From contig JBLIKA010000004.1 in NCBI GenBank assembly GCA_047637355.1, forward strand, positions 31,253-95,252: 64,000 nt of DNA. Reading direction: 5' to 3'. Made by a program: the position numbers and the translations under genes. The notes under the pieces were generated by a model. It searched no databases. It worked only from the letters and a program-made list of their open reading frames with translations, and was not told the origin of the DNA. Source of the DNA: Glaciecola sp047637355. GTDB lineage: Bacteria > Pseudomonadota > Gammaproteobacteria > Enterobacterales > Alteromonadaceae. Shown piece after piece: positions 36,355 through 44,310 of this stretch (position 1 is the first letter of the stretch; each line of letters starts with the position of its first letter).

Positions 36355-36979
36355 GCGAAGGCCCCCTAGTCTTTTCAATCCAACACCATAACCGATGATT
36401 GTCGATCATTGACACAATATGCGTGAACAGCGGTGCAAAAATAACATATGCCCAAAAAGATGACTCAAGTGAAATGTCGGCCATAGATGTCACTTTTATT
36501 AAAGCAACTAAAACGCCGATTAAAAAAACTTCGGCCATCGACCATGGTAAAATATAACTCATCAATTTACCTAACCATACCGCAGGTAATAGTTCAAAAC
36601 CTCGATAGGTCGATAAAATAATAAGGCAGACAGCAAGTAAATAGAGTGTAGGCAGAAGTAAAATAAAGCAAAAAACAAGAACCGCAACAAAGTAGTATTC
36701 TTGCAAATATAGCTCTGTAAAAGTCTGTAATAAATTGATGGTCCGTATTTGTTCATTTGATGAAAAAGAAATAAATGAAAATGTACACGCAATAAACATT
36801 AAAATTAAAGCAGTCAGACTCATAGCCAGAACATATTGCTTAGCGTTATTGTGTCCGACGGCAATGCGGTGATTACATCTCGGACACAACAAATTAGTGC
36901 GATGAGAAATAGCATCAGGCATCTTAATTAGAAGATCACACTCTAAACATGCATGCAACTGAGGTTGAACTTTATTCAT
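36347..36979 (-). CDS. PqiA-like membrane protein, N-terminal half
   Basis: The 210-residue protein opens with a zinc ribbon (CLECDLLIKMPD and LCPRCNHRIAVG), then four membrane segments and the PqiA motif GFELLPAVWLGKLMSYILPWSMAEVFLIGVLVALIKV, matching the first half of PqiA. It heads the pqi operon of this strand. ATG at 36979 was chosen; an in-frame TTG at 36988 with a nearer AGG is possible. A promoter should lie in the 220 bases before it, shared with divergent rlmF; I cannot point to a SoxS box. Confidence 0.87.
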   Translation of the reverse strand: MNKVQPQLHACLECDLLIKMPDAISHRTNLLCPRCNHRIAVGHNNAKQYVLAMSLTALILMFIACTFSFISFSSNEQIRTINLLQTFTELYLQEYYFVAVLVFCFILLLPTLYLLAVCLIILSTYRGFELLPAVWLGKLMSYILPWSMAEVFLIGVLVALIKVTSMADISLESSFWAYVIFAPLFTHIVSMIDNHRLWCWIEKTRGPSHA

Positions 36980-37205
36980 TTGCGACAAGTTAGCCTAAGT
37001 ATCCTATATGCACAAGTATAAAGCATGCACAGAACAAGTACAGTTGTGAAGTAATTGCAAATGACTTCCCTCCTAAATTAGACAACCCGCAAGAAGATGG
37101 CCGATGAAAGATGGTCAGTAGAGAACATTAGTATCGGATTTACATGCCAAGTTGTTATAGAATGAAGGTAAGCGCGTATCTTAGGCATTATTTAGTGATT
37201 GCAGA

Positions 37206-38207
37206 ATGAAATCAGTCCAAACCGAATCGATTAAAAATAGCCATCTAGCTAAAAGCACATCAACCGCAATGGACGAAAAAACTAATGCGAAGCCTGAAAT
37301 GCACCATAGAAACCCACATAATCTTGGCTATGATTTTGTTAAATTAGCTGAGTTACATCCCCCCATAGAAGACTGTTTAGCACCTAACCCAATGGGTAAA
37401 CTAACCATTGATTTTTCCCAACCTTCAGCAGTGAAGGCACTTAATGCAGGATTACTCAAGCAATTCTATCAAGTTCAACATTGGGACATTCCTGACGGTT
37501 TTTTATGTCCAGCGGTGCCCGGGCGCGCTGATTATATTCACTACCTAGCCGATTTACTCGGACACGATAATGACGGTAATATTCCTCAAGGAAAAAAAAT
37601 CAGAGGGTTGGATATTGGTACAGGAGCTAATCTAATATATCCAATAGTAGCTAGCCAAAGCTATGGTTGGAGTATGATAGGAAGCGATATTAATGAAGCT
37701 TCATATGCTAGTGCTAGTCTTATTGTTGAATCTAATGCTAACTTACGAAAGCTCGTTAAGGTGCGCCTTCAAAGACAACAAAAGGCTATATTTTCTGGCA
37801 TTGTAAAGGAAAATGAGTCATTTGATTTTAGTCTATGTAACCCACCATTTCATATTTCTGCGGACGCTGCTTTGGCGGGAAGCCGCAAAAAAAATAAAAA
37901 TTTAGCGAGGCATAGTCACAAACGTAGAGGTAAAGATTCAACAGCCAAAAATCAGTCTTCCCTCAATTTTGGTGGGCAATATAATGAATTATGGTGCGAA
38001 GGTGGTGAATTTGAATTTGTTAAAAATATGATAAATGAAAGTGTTGAGTTTAAAAATCAAGTGAAGTGGTTTACTTCATTGCTTTCGAAAAAAGAAAATG
38101 TTGTTCCTCTGCTTAAGTTAGCAGAAAAGCTTGGCGCAACACAATGTAAACAGATTAATATGGCGCAAGGCGCAAAAGCAACTCGCTTTATTGCATGGCG
38201 TTTTTAA
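37206..38207 (+). CDS. rlmF: 23S rRNA (adenine(1618)-N(6))-methyltransferase RlmF
   Basis: The 333-residue enzyme has a family N-terminus HHRNPHNLGYDF, DWDIP-like DIPDGFLCPAVPGRADYIHYLADLL, SAM motif LDIGTGANLIYPI, and the N6-adenine catalytic motif NPPFH in SLCNPPFH. It methylates A1618 of 23S rRNA (E. coli numbering). The ~30 residues before HHRNPHN are an extra, low-complexity N-terminus, so the true start may be the internal ATG at 37269 or 37299; no strong ribosome site decides it. It diverges from the pqi operon. Confidence 0.92.
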   Translation: MKSVQTESIKNSHLAKSTSTAMDEKTNAKPEMHHRNPHNLGYDFVKLAELHPPIEDCLAPNPMGKLTIDFSQPSAVKALNAGLLKQFYQVQHWDIPDGFLCPAVPGRADYIHYLADLLGHDNDGNIPQGKKIRGLDIGTGANLIYPIVASQSYGWSMIGSDINEASYASASLIVESNANLRKLVKVRLQRQQKAIFSGIVKENESFDFSLCNPPFHISADAALAGSRKKNKNLARHSHKRRGKDSTAKNQSSLNFGGQYNELWCEGGEFEFVKNMINESVEFKNQVKWFTSLLSKKENVVPLLKLAEKLGATQCKQINMAQGAKATRFIAWRF

Positions 38208-38273
38208 CCCGCGAGCAATTTGCTAAAAAACTATTAACCTAAAAGCAGTAAAAATAATAATAAGGGACTCTTT

Positions 38274-39590
38274 ATGGCTTCTTCTGACAATCCTAAACAG
38301 CATTCTTTTAACCTCGAATCTCCTGTTAATAATGAAACAGAGGTAAAAAAGGAACATGAGTCACAAATTGAGATTACCGATGTAAAGACTGCTATTCCCG
38401 AAAGAAATAGCGACCAATTAGAGGCAGTGGTACCTATTCAAGACGTTGTGATACCCGCTCAATCCTCGTCATCTGGTGATGAAGAATCAAATGCACCATC
38501 TAGCGAAAAGGCAGCAAAGCAAAGCCTCCGCCAAACACATGAAATTATCGCGCCTTACACTGAAGCGTCGAAGGCACCTCATACCCCAGAAAAAAACACA
38601 CGAAGCGACAAAGAAACGCGTGAAATTGTCACACCTTACGCTTTCACTGTTTCTGCTGAACTGTTGGGTCAACCTTTAGCAACGCCTGCTCGACGGGGTA
38701 TTGCGATGCTAATCGATGTATTCCTTATTGCGGTGCTAAGTGCGCTCAGCGCCTTACTATTTGCAGGCTTTGTCGCAATGACCTTCTTTAAGGCTGGAGA
38801 TCGTTTAAAACAACAAAAGAACTTTAATATTATGCGACTGGCACTGCGCGGAAGTGCGGCATCTTTACTATTTATTATCGTATTTGCAATTGTCTCAGAC
38901 ATCGGCGAACCCGATAAGTTAATGTTAACCGAGGTTTCACAAAAAATAGAAAATGAAGAAAACATGAAAAGCCTCCTTGATCTTGCAGCTGCACTTATAG
39001 ATATAAGCTGCAAAGATGATAGTGAATGCTTAATTAAGTATGCTGAGGGCGTAGCGATCGGTGCTGCCGCAATGGAAGTTCCAGTAGAGGATATTAATGC
39101 AACAACAAGCGACATTGTGTCCCAAAAAGAATGGGAAGATGAAAAAAAGTCGTTGTTTATGGACAAATTTGTCAACACATTAAACGAAGAACGCAATGCT
39201 TACACCGACGATATACTAAAAATCACTCAAGCAACCGATACCTCTAAACAAAGCAACGCCGCTTATAGCCTACTTAAATGGGTAAAAGGGATAATGTCTG
39301 ACCTAGGATTAGGTTTAGGCTGGGCGGCGCTTTACTTCAGCGTATTTACTGCCTGGTGGCGTGGACAAACCATTGGTAAGAAAATCGTAGGAATTGAAGT
39401 TGTTAAATTAGACGGAAATTACCCTTCCTTATGGGAGAGCTTCGGTCGCTATGGTGGCTATGGAGCTGGTTTTGCGACCGGACTATTAGGTTTTTTACAA
39501 ATATATTGGGACCCTAATAGACAAGCTATTCAAGATAAAATATCAGAAACGCTGGTGCTTCGTTTGAAATCGAATGTCAGTAAGCAGTAA
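38274..39590 (+). CDS. RDD family membrane protein with a long charged N-terminal extension
   Basis: Residues 1-130 are polar and low complexity, with two related stretches THEIIAPYTEAS and TREIVTPYAFTV. An RDD domain follows: PARRGIAMLIDVFLIAVL with its Arg and Asp, a second segment, then after a soluble stretch of about 150 residues containing a CKDDSEC loop, the WWRGQTIGKKIVGIEVVK segment. RDD proteins are of uncertain function; some act as cation antiporters. Length 438 is long for the family because of the insert. AAGGGA precedes the ATG. Confidence 0.82.
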   Translation: MASSDNPKQHSFNLESPVNNETEVKKEHESQIEITDVKTAIPERNSDQLEAVVPIQDVVIPAQSSSSGDEESNAPSSEKAAKQSLRQTHEIIAPYTEASKAPHTPEKNTRSDKETREIVTPYAFTVSAELLGQPLATPARRGIAMLIDVFLIAVLSALSALLFAGFVAMTFFKAGDRLKQQKNFNIMRLALRGSAASLLFIIVFAIVSDIGEPDKLMLTEVSQKIENEENMKSLLDLAAALIDISCKDDSECLIKYAEGVAIGAAAMEVPVEDINATTSDIVSQKEWEDEKKSLFMDKFVNTLNEERNAYTDDILKITQATDTSKQSNAAYSLLKWVKGIMSDLGLGLGWAALYFSVFTAWWRGQTIGKKIVGIEVVKLDGNYPSLWESFGRYGGYGAGFATGLLGFLQIYWDPNRQAIQDKISETLVLRLKSNVSKQ

Positions 39591-39643
39591 GCTGCTTTAG
39601 TGGATATTAGTTTTCCTTACCAAAGACCAATAAAGGACATTAA

Positions 39644-40246
39644 ATGAGTGTTTCAGTTTTTCTCGCCGGCTTCTCTCTCGGGATATCGCTCATACTTGCT
39701 ATTGGTGCGCAAAATGCATTTGTGCTTAAACAAGGTTTGAAGCAGCAACATGTATTTGTAGTTTGCCTCATTTGCGCCTTGTCTGATGCTATTTTAATCT
39801 CTGCCGGTATCGCTGGTTTTGGCGTCATTGTGCAAAAATTTCCACTGATTGAACAAATTGCAAGATATGCTGGCGCGGCTTTCCTGTTTTTCTACGCTGC
39901 AGTCAGTTTTAAAACTTTTTTTACGACGGAACATGCAATGAAAGCAGAAGGAAAAGAAGTCGGTAGCGCGGTTACAGCGGTATTAACTTGTTTAGCATTT
40001 ACCTGGCTAAATCCGCATGTTTATTTAGATACATTCATATTACTCGGTTCTATTTCTACTCAATATGACGGCCAACAACTTGCTTTCGGTGTTGGAGCGG
40101 TGACTGGATCTTTTGTATTTTTCTTTTCGCTTGGGTATGGCGCTAAATTGCTAATTCCGGTGTTTAAAAACCCCAAAGCATGGAAAGTTCTTGAATTTAT
40201 AATTGGCTTTGTCATGTTAGCACTGGGTATTAGTTTACTGGTTTAA
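39644..40246 (+). CDS. argO: LysE-family amino-acid exporter (ArgO-like)
   Basis: This 200-residue membrane protein has about six hydrophobic segments, the LysE/ArgO opening FLAGFSLGISLILAIGAQNAFVLKQGL, and the later FTWLNPHVYLDTFILLGS. It should export arginine (and perhaps lysine or canavanine). The ATG follows AAGGA closely. Neighbours give no further clue; no ArgP-type regulator is adjacent. Confidence 0.9.
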   Translation: MSVSVFLAGFSLGISLILAIGAQNAFVLKQGLKQQHVFVVCLICALSDAILISAGIAGFGVIVQKFPLIEQIARYAGAAFLFFYAAVSFKTFFTTEHAMKAEGKEVGSAVTAVLTCLAFTWLNPHVYLDTFILLGSISTQYDGQQLAFGVGAVTGSFVFFFSLGYGAKLLIPVFKNPKAWKVLEFIIGFVMLALGISLLV

Positions 40247-40311
40247 TTAGCAAGTTAATTTATGCTCAAATTAATCTAGCCAACGATAGCCACAGCGGAT
40301 AAAATTATTAT

Positions 40312-40839
40312 ATGCAACAAAGCAAAGATTGCCATGGTCTCGGAGACAAACACTCTGTCTTAAAGGTATATATTGGTAATCGCCCTAACTTTACGTTCGC
40401 CCTCGATTCAAACGGCACTTGCCCTGTTATAGCTGATGAGATAAATGCTATAGGCAATGCCTGTGGAAATGGGTGGCGCAAAGTATTCAATGTATATGCA
40501 AAACTGATGTTTGAGCTACCCCGAGAAACATTTCCTATGCAAAAGCTGCATAATAGTTGGCAGCAATATCGCGATAATGAATTATTCAGAAGCTTAAGCA
40601 ATACAGCACTGATGTTCACCTCGCCTATAACAGACGACATTAAGCCAACACACCTGTCTATTATTATGGGCCGAACTTATGCTAAATCATTGATATTGCC
40701 GACAAGCTTAGTATGGGAAACCGATGCGTTCGCTATCGATATCGAGCATAAATTGATTGTTTGTCCATATTTTGATTACAGACAACTATCAAATATGAAA
40801 ATCAGCTACTTGGTCAAACTTATTAATCGCTTAAAGTAA
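40312..40839 (+). CDS. Unrecognised 175-residue soluble protein
   Basis: This open frame has no signal peptide, no membrane segment and no motif I can name. It is an ordinary-looking, moderately charged protein with phrases such as KVYIGNRPNF, AIGNACGNGWRKVFNVYAKLMFELP and IDIEHKLIVCPYFDYRQLSNMKISYL, the last Tyr-rich. Codon use looks like its neighbours. It sits between argO and the convergent ntrC. Its ATG lacks a strong ribosome site. I give no function. Confidence 0.7.
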   Translation: MQQSKDCHGLGDKHSVLKVYIGNRPNFTFALDSNGTCPVIADEINAIGNACGNGWRKVFNVYAKLMFELPRETFPMQKLHNSWQQYRDNELFRSLSNTALMFTSPITDDIKPTHLSIIMGRTYAKSLILPTSLVWETDAFAIDIEHKLIVCPYFDYRQLSNMKISYLVKLINRLK

Positions 40840-40850
40840 GTTGCCGCGTT

Positions 40851-40876
40851 CTCGGAATCTATTAGATCCCGAGTTT
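40851..40876. terminator. Candidate hairpin between convergent genes near ntrC end
   Basis: CTCGGAATCT and AGATCCCGAG form a 10-bp stem with one A-C mismatch around the three-base loop ATT, followed on the plus strand by TTT. It is just after the unrecognised gene and before the convergent ntrC, so it may end that gene. Confidence 0.35.
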
Positions 40877-40955
40877 CCAGACGGCGTTATCGATTAATAA
40901 TTCCAAACGTCTAACATTATTTAATGTTGGCTTATACGGACTTTGCTACGAAACT

Positions 40956-42365
40956 TTATAAATCTACGTCCAACTCTTTCAGTTTTCTGGTTAATGTATT
41001 GCGTCCCCAACCTAGCTTTTTGGCTGCATCTTGCTTATGTCCATGCGTATATTTTAAAGCTCGCTGCAATAGAATTTTTTCAAAAGTAAGCGTTGCATCA
41101 CTTAAAATGTTGTCATATCCAGCGCCTAACTGCGAGTCAGCCCAAACAGATAGCAACGTTGTCCAGTCATTGCTTTGTTGCTCTACCTTCAAGTCATCAG
41201 GAGAAGCAATCAGCTCTGGTGGTAAATCAGCGGGATGAATTTCTTTACCACTGGCCATAACGGTCAGCCAGCGGCAGGTGTTTTCAAGCTGGCGAACGTT
41301 GCCAGGCCACCCTAGTTGAGACAGAACTTTGGCAGCAGTTTTAGTTAATATTTTAACTTCAACATCCAATTCTTTCCCAGCTTTAGCTAAGAAATGGTTA
41401 GCCAATAAGGGGATATCTTCCCGACGCTCATTTAATGATGGAATATGAATACGAATGACGTTTAAACGGTGATATAGATCTTCTCGAAATTTACCTTCAG
41501 CAACACGTTTCTCAAGATTTTGGTGTGTCGCTGCAATAATACGTACATCGACACTCACAGGATTATGCCCGCCGACTCTATAAAATTGTCCTTCTGCCAA
41601 TACTCTTAACAAACGGGTTTGCACATCAATAGGCATATCACCTATTTCATCTAGGAATAATGTGCCTCCATCAGCTTGTTCAAAACGACCTTGACGTGCT
41701 GCTTGTGCTCCAGTAAAGGCTCCTTTTTCGTGACCGAATAATTCAGACTCCACTAAGTCGGCCGGAATAGCGGCCATATTTAACGCTACAAATGTATTTG
41801 CAGATCTTGGACTGTGTTTGTGTAACGCAAGAGCAACAAGCTCTTTACCTGTCCCTGACTGACCATTGATCAACACGCTAATTGATGATCGAGATAAACG
41901 CCCTACAGCACGAAAAACTTCCTGCATTGCTGGCGCTTCACCAATAATCTCTGCCGTTGGATTAACCTGAGCAACTTGTTTTAGCTTACTTTGCTCCTTG
42001 GCATGCTCAATTGCACGTTTAGTTAACGTCACGGCCTCATCAATATCAAAAGGCTTTGGCAAATATTCGAAAGCACCGCCTTGGTAGGCATTAACTGCGC
42101 TATCTAAATCAGAATGTGCAGTCATTATTATAACTGGCATTTCGGGGTATCGTTGATGCACCTCTTTAAGTAATGTCATGCCATCCATTTGTGGCATTTT
42201 CACATCGGAGATAATGATTTGTGGTGCTTCGCCAGATTGAAGTTGACGTAATAAATCTTCAGGGTTTTCAAAACTGACGCAGGCAATGTTGGCTGTTTGC
42301 AATGCTTTTTGCAAAACCCAACGAATAGAGCTGTCGTCATCGACAATCCATACTGGTTCATTCAT
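40956..42365 (-). CDS. glnG: Nitrogen response regulator NtrC (NR-I)
   Basis: This 469-residue sigma-54 activator has an N-terminal receiver with phosphoacceptor D54 (IIISDVKMPQMDG), an AAA+ domain with the sigma-54 contact loop GAFTGA near residue 215 and FLDEIGDMP Walker B, and a C-terminal Fis-type helix-turn-helix (KKLGWGRNTLTRKLKEL). Phosphorylated by NtrB under nitrogen limitation, it activates glnA and other genes. It starts two bases after the ntrB stop, so both are made together. Close in length to the E. coli protein (469). Confidence 0.96.
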   Translation of the reverse strand: MNEPVWIVDDDSSIRWVLQKALQTANIACVSFENPEDLLRQLQSGEAPQIIISDVKMPQMDGMTLLKEVHQRYPEMPVIIMTAHSDLDSAVNAYQGGAFEYLPKPFDIDEAVTLTKRAIEHAKEQSKLKQVAQVNPTAEIIGEAPAMQEVFRAVGRLSRSSISVLINGQSGTGKELVALALHKHSPRSANTFVALNMAAIPADLVESELFGHEKGAFTGAQAARQGRFEQADGGTLFLDEIGDMPIDVQTRLLRVLAEGQFYRVGGHNPVSVDVRIIAATHQNLEKRVAEGKFREDLYHRLNVIRIHIPSLNERREDIPLLANHFLAKAGKELDVEVKILTKTAAKVLSQLGWPGNVRQLENTCRWLTVMASGKEIHPADLPPELIASPDDLKVEQQSNDWTTLLSVWADSQLGAGYDNILSDATLTFEKILLQRALKYTHGHKQDAAKKLGWGRNTLTRKLKELDVDL

Positions 42366-42367
42366 AA

Positions 42368-43462
42368 CTATTCGTGCCTTTTCTTAATAGGTAAATAGAG
42401 GGTAAATTCCGTGTGTCCTGGATAACTCTCTACATCAATTTTGCCATCGTGGTGGTTAGTTAGATTTTGCGCTATCGATAAACCCAAGCCACTGCCATTT
42501 TGCTTTGTTGTCACCATTGGATAAAATATGGTATCTCTGAGCTCCTTAGGAATGCCCGGCCCATTGTCAATGATACTAATTAATGCGCTTAGCCCATAAC
42601 GTTTGCCTTTGATCACTGATTGTCTTTCAATGCGGGTTTTTAGCCTTATACATGCATTTTGTGTTTTGTCTGATTTCAATGCTTGCATACTATTTCGTGC
42701 AATATTTAGCAACGCTTGCTGCAACATGTCAGGATCAACATATAGGTCTGGTATTGATGGGTCATAGTCCCTTTCTATTTCTATCGCTATATCCTGTAGC
42801 GTATCAGCATAAATAACTGAACGTACTTTCTCAATAACTTCATGAATATTGGTCCACTTCATTTGTGGCAAAGAATTTGGACCAAGAAGTCTATCAACTA
42901 ATGAACACAGGCGATCTGATTGATCAATAATCATCTGCGTGAATTCTTTTTGTTCTGGATTGGTCAGTTCTTTTTCGAGTAACTGCGCCGCGCCACGAAT
43001 ACCACCTAGAGGATTTTTAATTTCATGAGCTAAACCTCGGACGAGCTCCTTCGCCGCTTCTTGTTGGGCATATTGCAAGGTTTCTTGGGTTATTTTTTTC
43101 TGCTTATCAATTTGCTTTATTTCTAGCAACATCATGCGTTGACCATCAATATCGAAACAAGTCGCCGTCATATCGGTCAATATACAACGTCCATCTTTAA
43201 AGCAAAGTTGTACCTCGGTTTCACTAAAGTCTTCATAATTACGAAGTGCGTCTTCAAAGGTCGAGCGCTCAACTCCACCGTCCAAAAAGAACTCATAGAA
43301 TTTGCGATCATGAATTTGTTTCAATCCCGTTTCCAGCATCGCTAGGGCAGCATCATTGACATATAGAATATCAAAATGCTCATCAATAATGATGACTACT
43401 GTTTTCAACATATTACGAAGTTGAAACGGCGATAAATTTATTGCTGCTAAACGGTCGTCCAT
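42368..43462 (-). CDS. glnL: Nitrogen sensor histidine kinase NtrB (NR-II)
   Basis: This 364-residue soluble kinase has an N-terminal PAS domain (about residues 10-115), the H-box GLAHEIKNPLGG with the phosphorylated histidine, then N-box IARNSMQAL and the G1/G2 motifs DNGPGIP and GSGLGLSIA. It phosphorylates or, with PII, dephosphorylates NtrC. The ATG at 43462 has AAGGA five bases before it; the longer in-frame start at 43498 is not used because it lies within the NtrC operator. Order glnA-DUF4124-ntrB-ntrC on one strand. Confidence 0.95.
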   Translation of the reverse strand: MDDRLAAINLSPFQLRNMLKTVVIIIDEHFDILYVNDAALAMLETGLKQIHDRKFYEFFLDGGVERSTFEDALRNYEDFSETEVQLCFKDGRCILTDMTATCFDIDGQRMMLLEIKQIDKQKKITQETLQYAQQEAAKELVRGLAHEIKNPLGGIRGAAQLLEKELTNPEQKEFTQMIIDQSDRLCSLVDRLLGPNSLPQMKWTNIHEVIEKVRSVIYADTLQDIAIEIERDYDPSIPDLYVDPDMLQQALLNIARNSMQALKSDKTQNACIRLKTRIERQSVIKGKRYGLSALISIIDNGPGIPKELRDTIFYPMVTTKQNGSGLGLSIAQNLTNHHDGKIDVESYPGHTEFTLYLPIKKRHE

Positions 43463-43475
43463 AATGTCCTTGTGC

Positions 43476-43492
43476 TGCACTAAGTTTGTGCA
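43476..43492 (-). promoter_or_regulatory. NtrC-type operator dyad just upstream of ntrB
   Basis: TGCACTAAGTTTGTGCA is a 17-bp dyad with GCAC and GTGC at the exact 7-base separation of the enteric NtrC sites. Another TGCAC follows on the plus strand at 43494-43498. It lies a few bases upstream of the ntrB ribosome site, beside a minus-strand CATAATATAG -10-like element, so binding should repress ntrBC. In E. coli, NtrC autorepression of glnL uses a site in the same gene order. Confidence 0.8.
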
Positions 43493-43604
43493 ATGCACTA
43501 TATTATGCGATTTAGTTACGTAATTAAATAAACGTTAGAAATTAGCTTGCCTGCCTATATTCTCGATTAAACAGAGAAATGTAAGGTCTGCAATGCGGTA
43601 TTAT

Positions 43605-44156
43605 TTAATTACTGTTAGTTTGAGGCTTGATTAGCGCTGAAGGTTTGTGCATAAAAAAGCGTCTTACTGCAGACGATGCAATTACCTTGCCCGAAGTGCT
43701 AACAAAATTGATTTGGTAGGAATACTCACCTCTAGGCAGGTCCTTAACTAAAAATGTACCTGTAGTAGAGCGAAGTTTTTGCTCATGCAATGAAAGTTCG
43801 TAATGGCCTGGAGCATTTGGCGTTACTGAAGCGCTGATGGTTACGTTACCCATTGTGTTTCGAATAGTCCCATCAATAGCGGGAGAAGCAACGCTTATTT
43901 CATGTTCAACGGGTTTTTTCTGTTTAATGATTTTAAGCTGTTTCGTTTTAACAGTTGGATTTTGTACTACAGTCGTCGTGTTAGAAGCAAAATCTACTTC
44001 AACAGCTCCTGGCGTTGGTTGGTCTGAATAGGTAGTTGTTCCGTCTTTGTTTACCGTTTTATATATTTTACCTGCGTGCACAGAATTCGACAGTGCTAGA
44101 CCAAAGATGATCAGTACCATAAAACGTTTTGATGTTAAGAACTTAGCTATATTCAT
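43605..44156 (-). CDS. DUF4124 domain secreted protein
   Basis: This 183-residue protein has a signal peptide (cleavage near VHA-GK) followed by the DUF4124 motif KIYKTVNKDGTTTYSDQPTPGA, then a lysine-rich linker and a C-terminal beta-rich domain (FLVKDLPRGEYSYQINF) that looks Ig-like. Function unknown; DUF4124 proteins are periplasmic or surface-exposed in gammaproteobacteria. It sits between glnA and ntrB on the same strand, as in other Alteromonadales as I recall, but a terminator separates it from glnA. Confidence 0.82.
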   Translation of the reverse strand: MNIAKFLTSKRFMVLIIFGLALSNSVHAGKIYKTVNKDGTTTYSDQPTPGAVEVDFASNTTTVVQNPTVKTKQLKIIKQKKPVEHEISVASPAIDGTIRNTMGNVTISASVTPNAPGHYELSLHEQKLRSTTGTFLVKDLPRGEYSYQINFVSTSGKVIASSAVRRFFMHKPSALIKPQTNSN

Positions 44157-44201
44157 ATAAGTGACCTACGTGACATCATAACAGTGTAGTCGTTTTCGAA
44201 T

Positions 44202-44229
44202 AAAAAAAAAGCCTGTAAACACAGGCTTT
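44202..44229 (-). terminator. Intrinsic terminator after glnA
   Basis: AAAGCCTGT/ACAGGCTTT form a 9-bp stem with a four-base AAAC loop, and the minus-strand product ends in a run of at least nine T (A9 at 44202-44210). It is ~80 bases past the glnA stop, so glnA is mainly transcribed alone and DUF4124-ntrBC either read through or start from their own promoter. Confidence 0.9.
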
Positions 44230-44310
44230 AGTATAGATATTTATATTTAGTTAAAGCGGAGCCAATGAATGGTTAACTTATCGACCCAGGACAACCTAAA
44301 TAATTAGCGC

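Noticed and set aside
43463..43498. Longer NtrB start
   Set aside because: Would place the NtrC operator in coding sequence and lacks a ribosome site; ATG 43462 has AAGGA.
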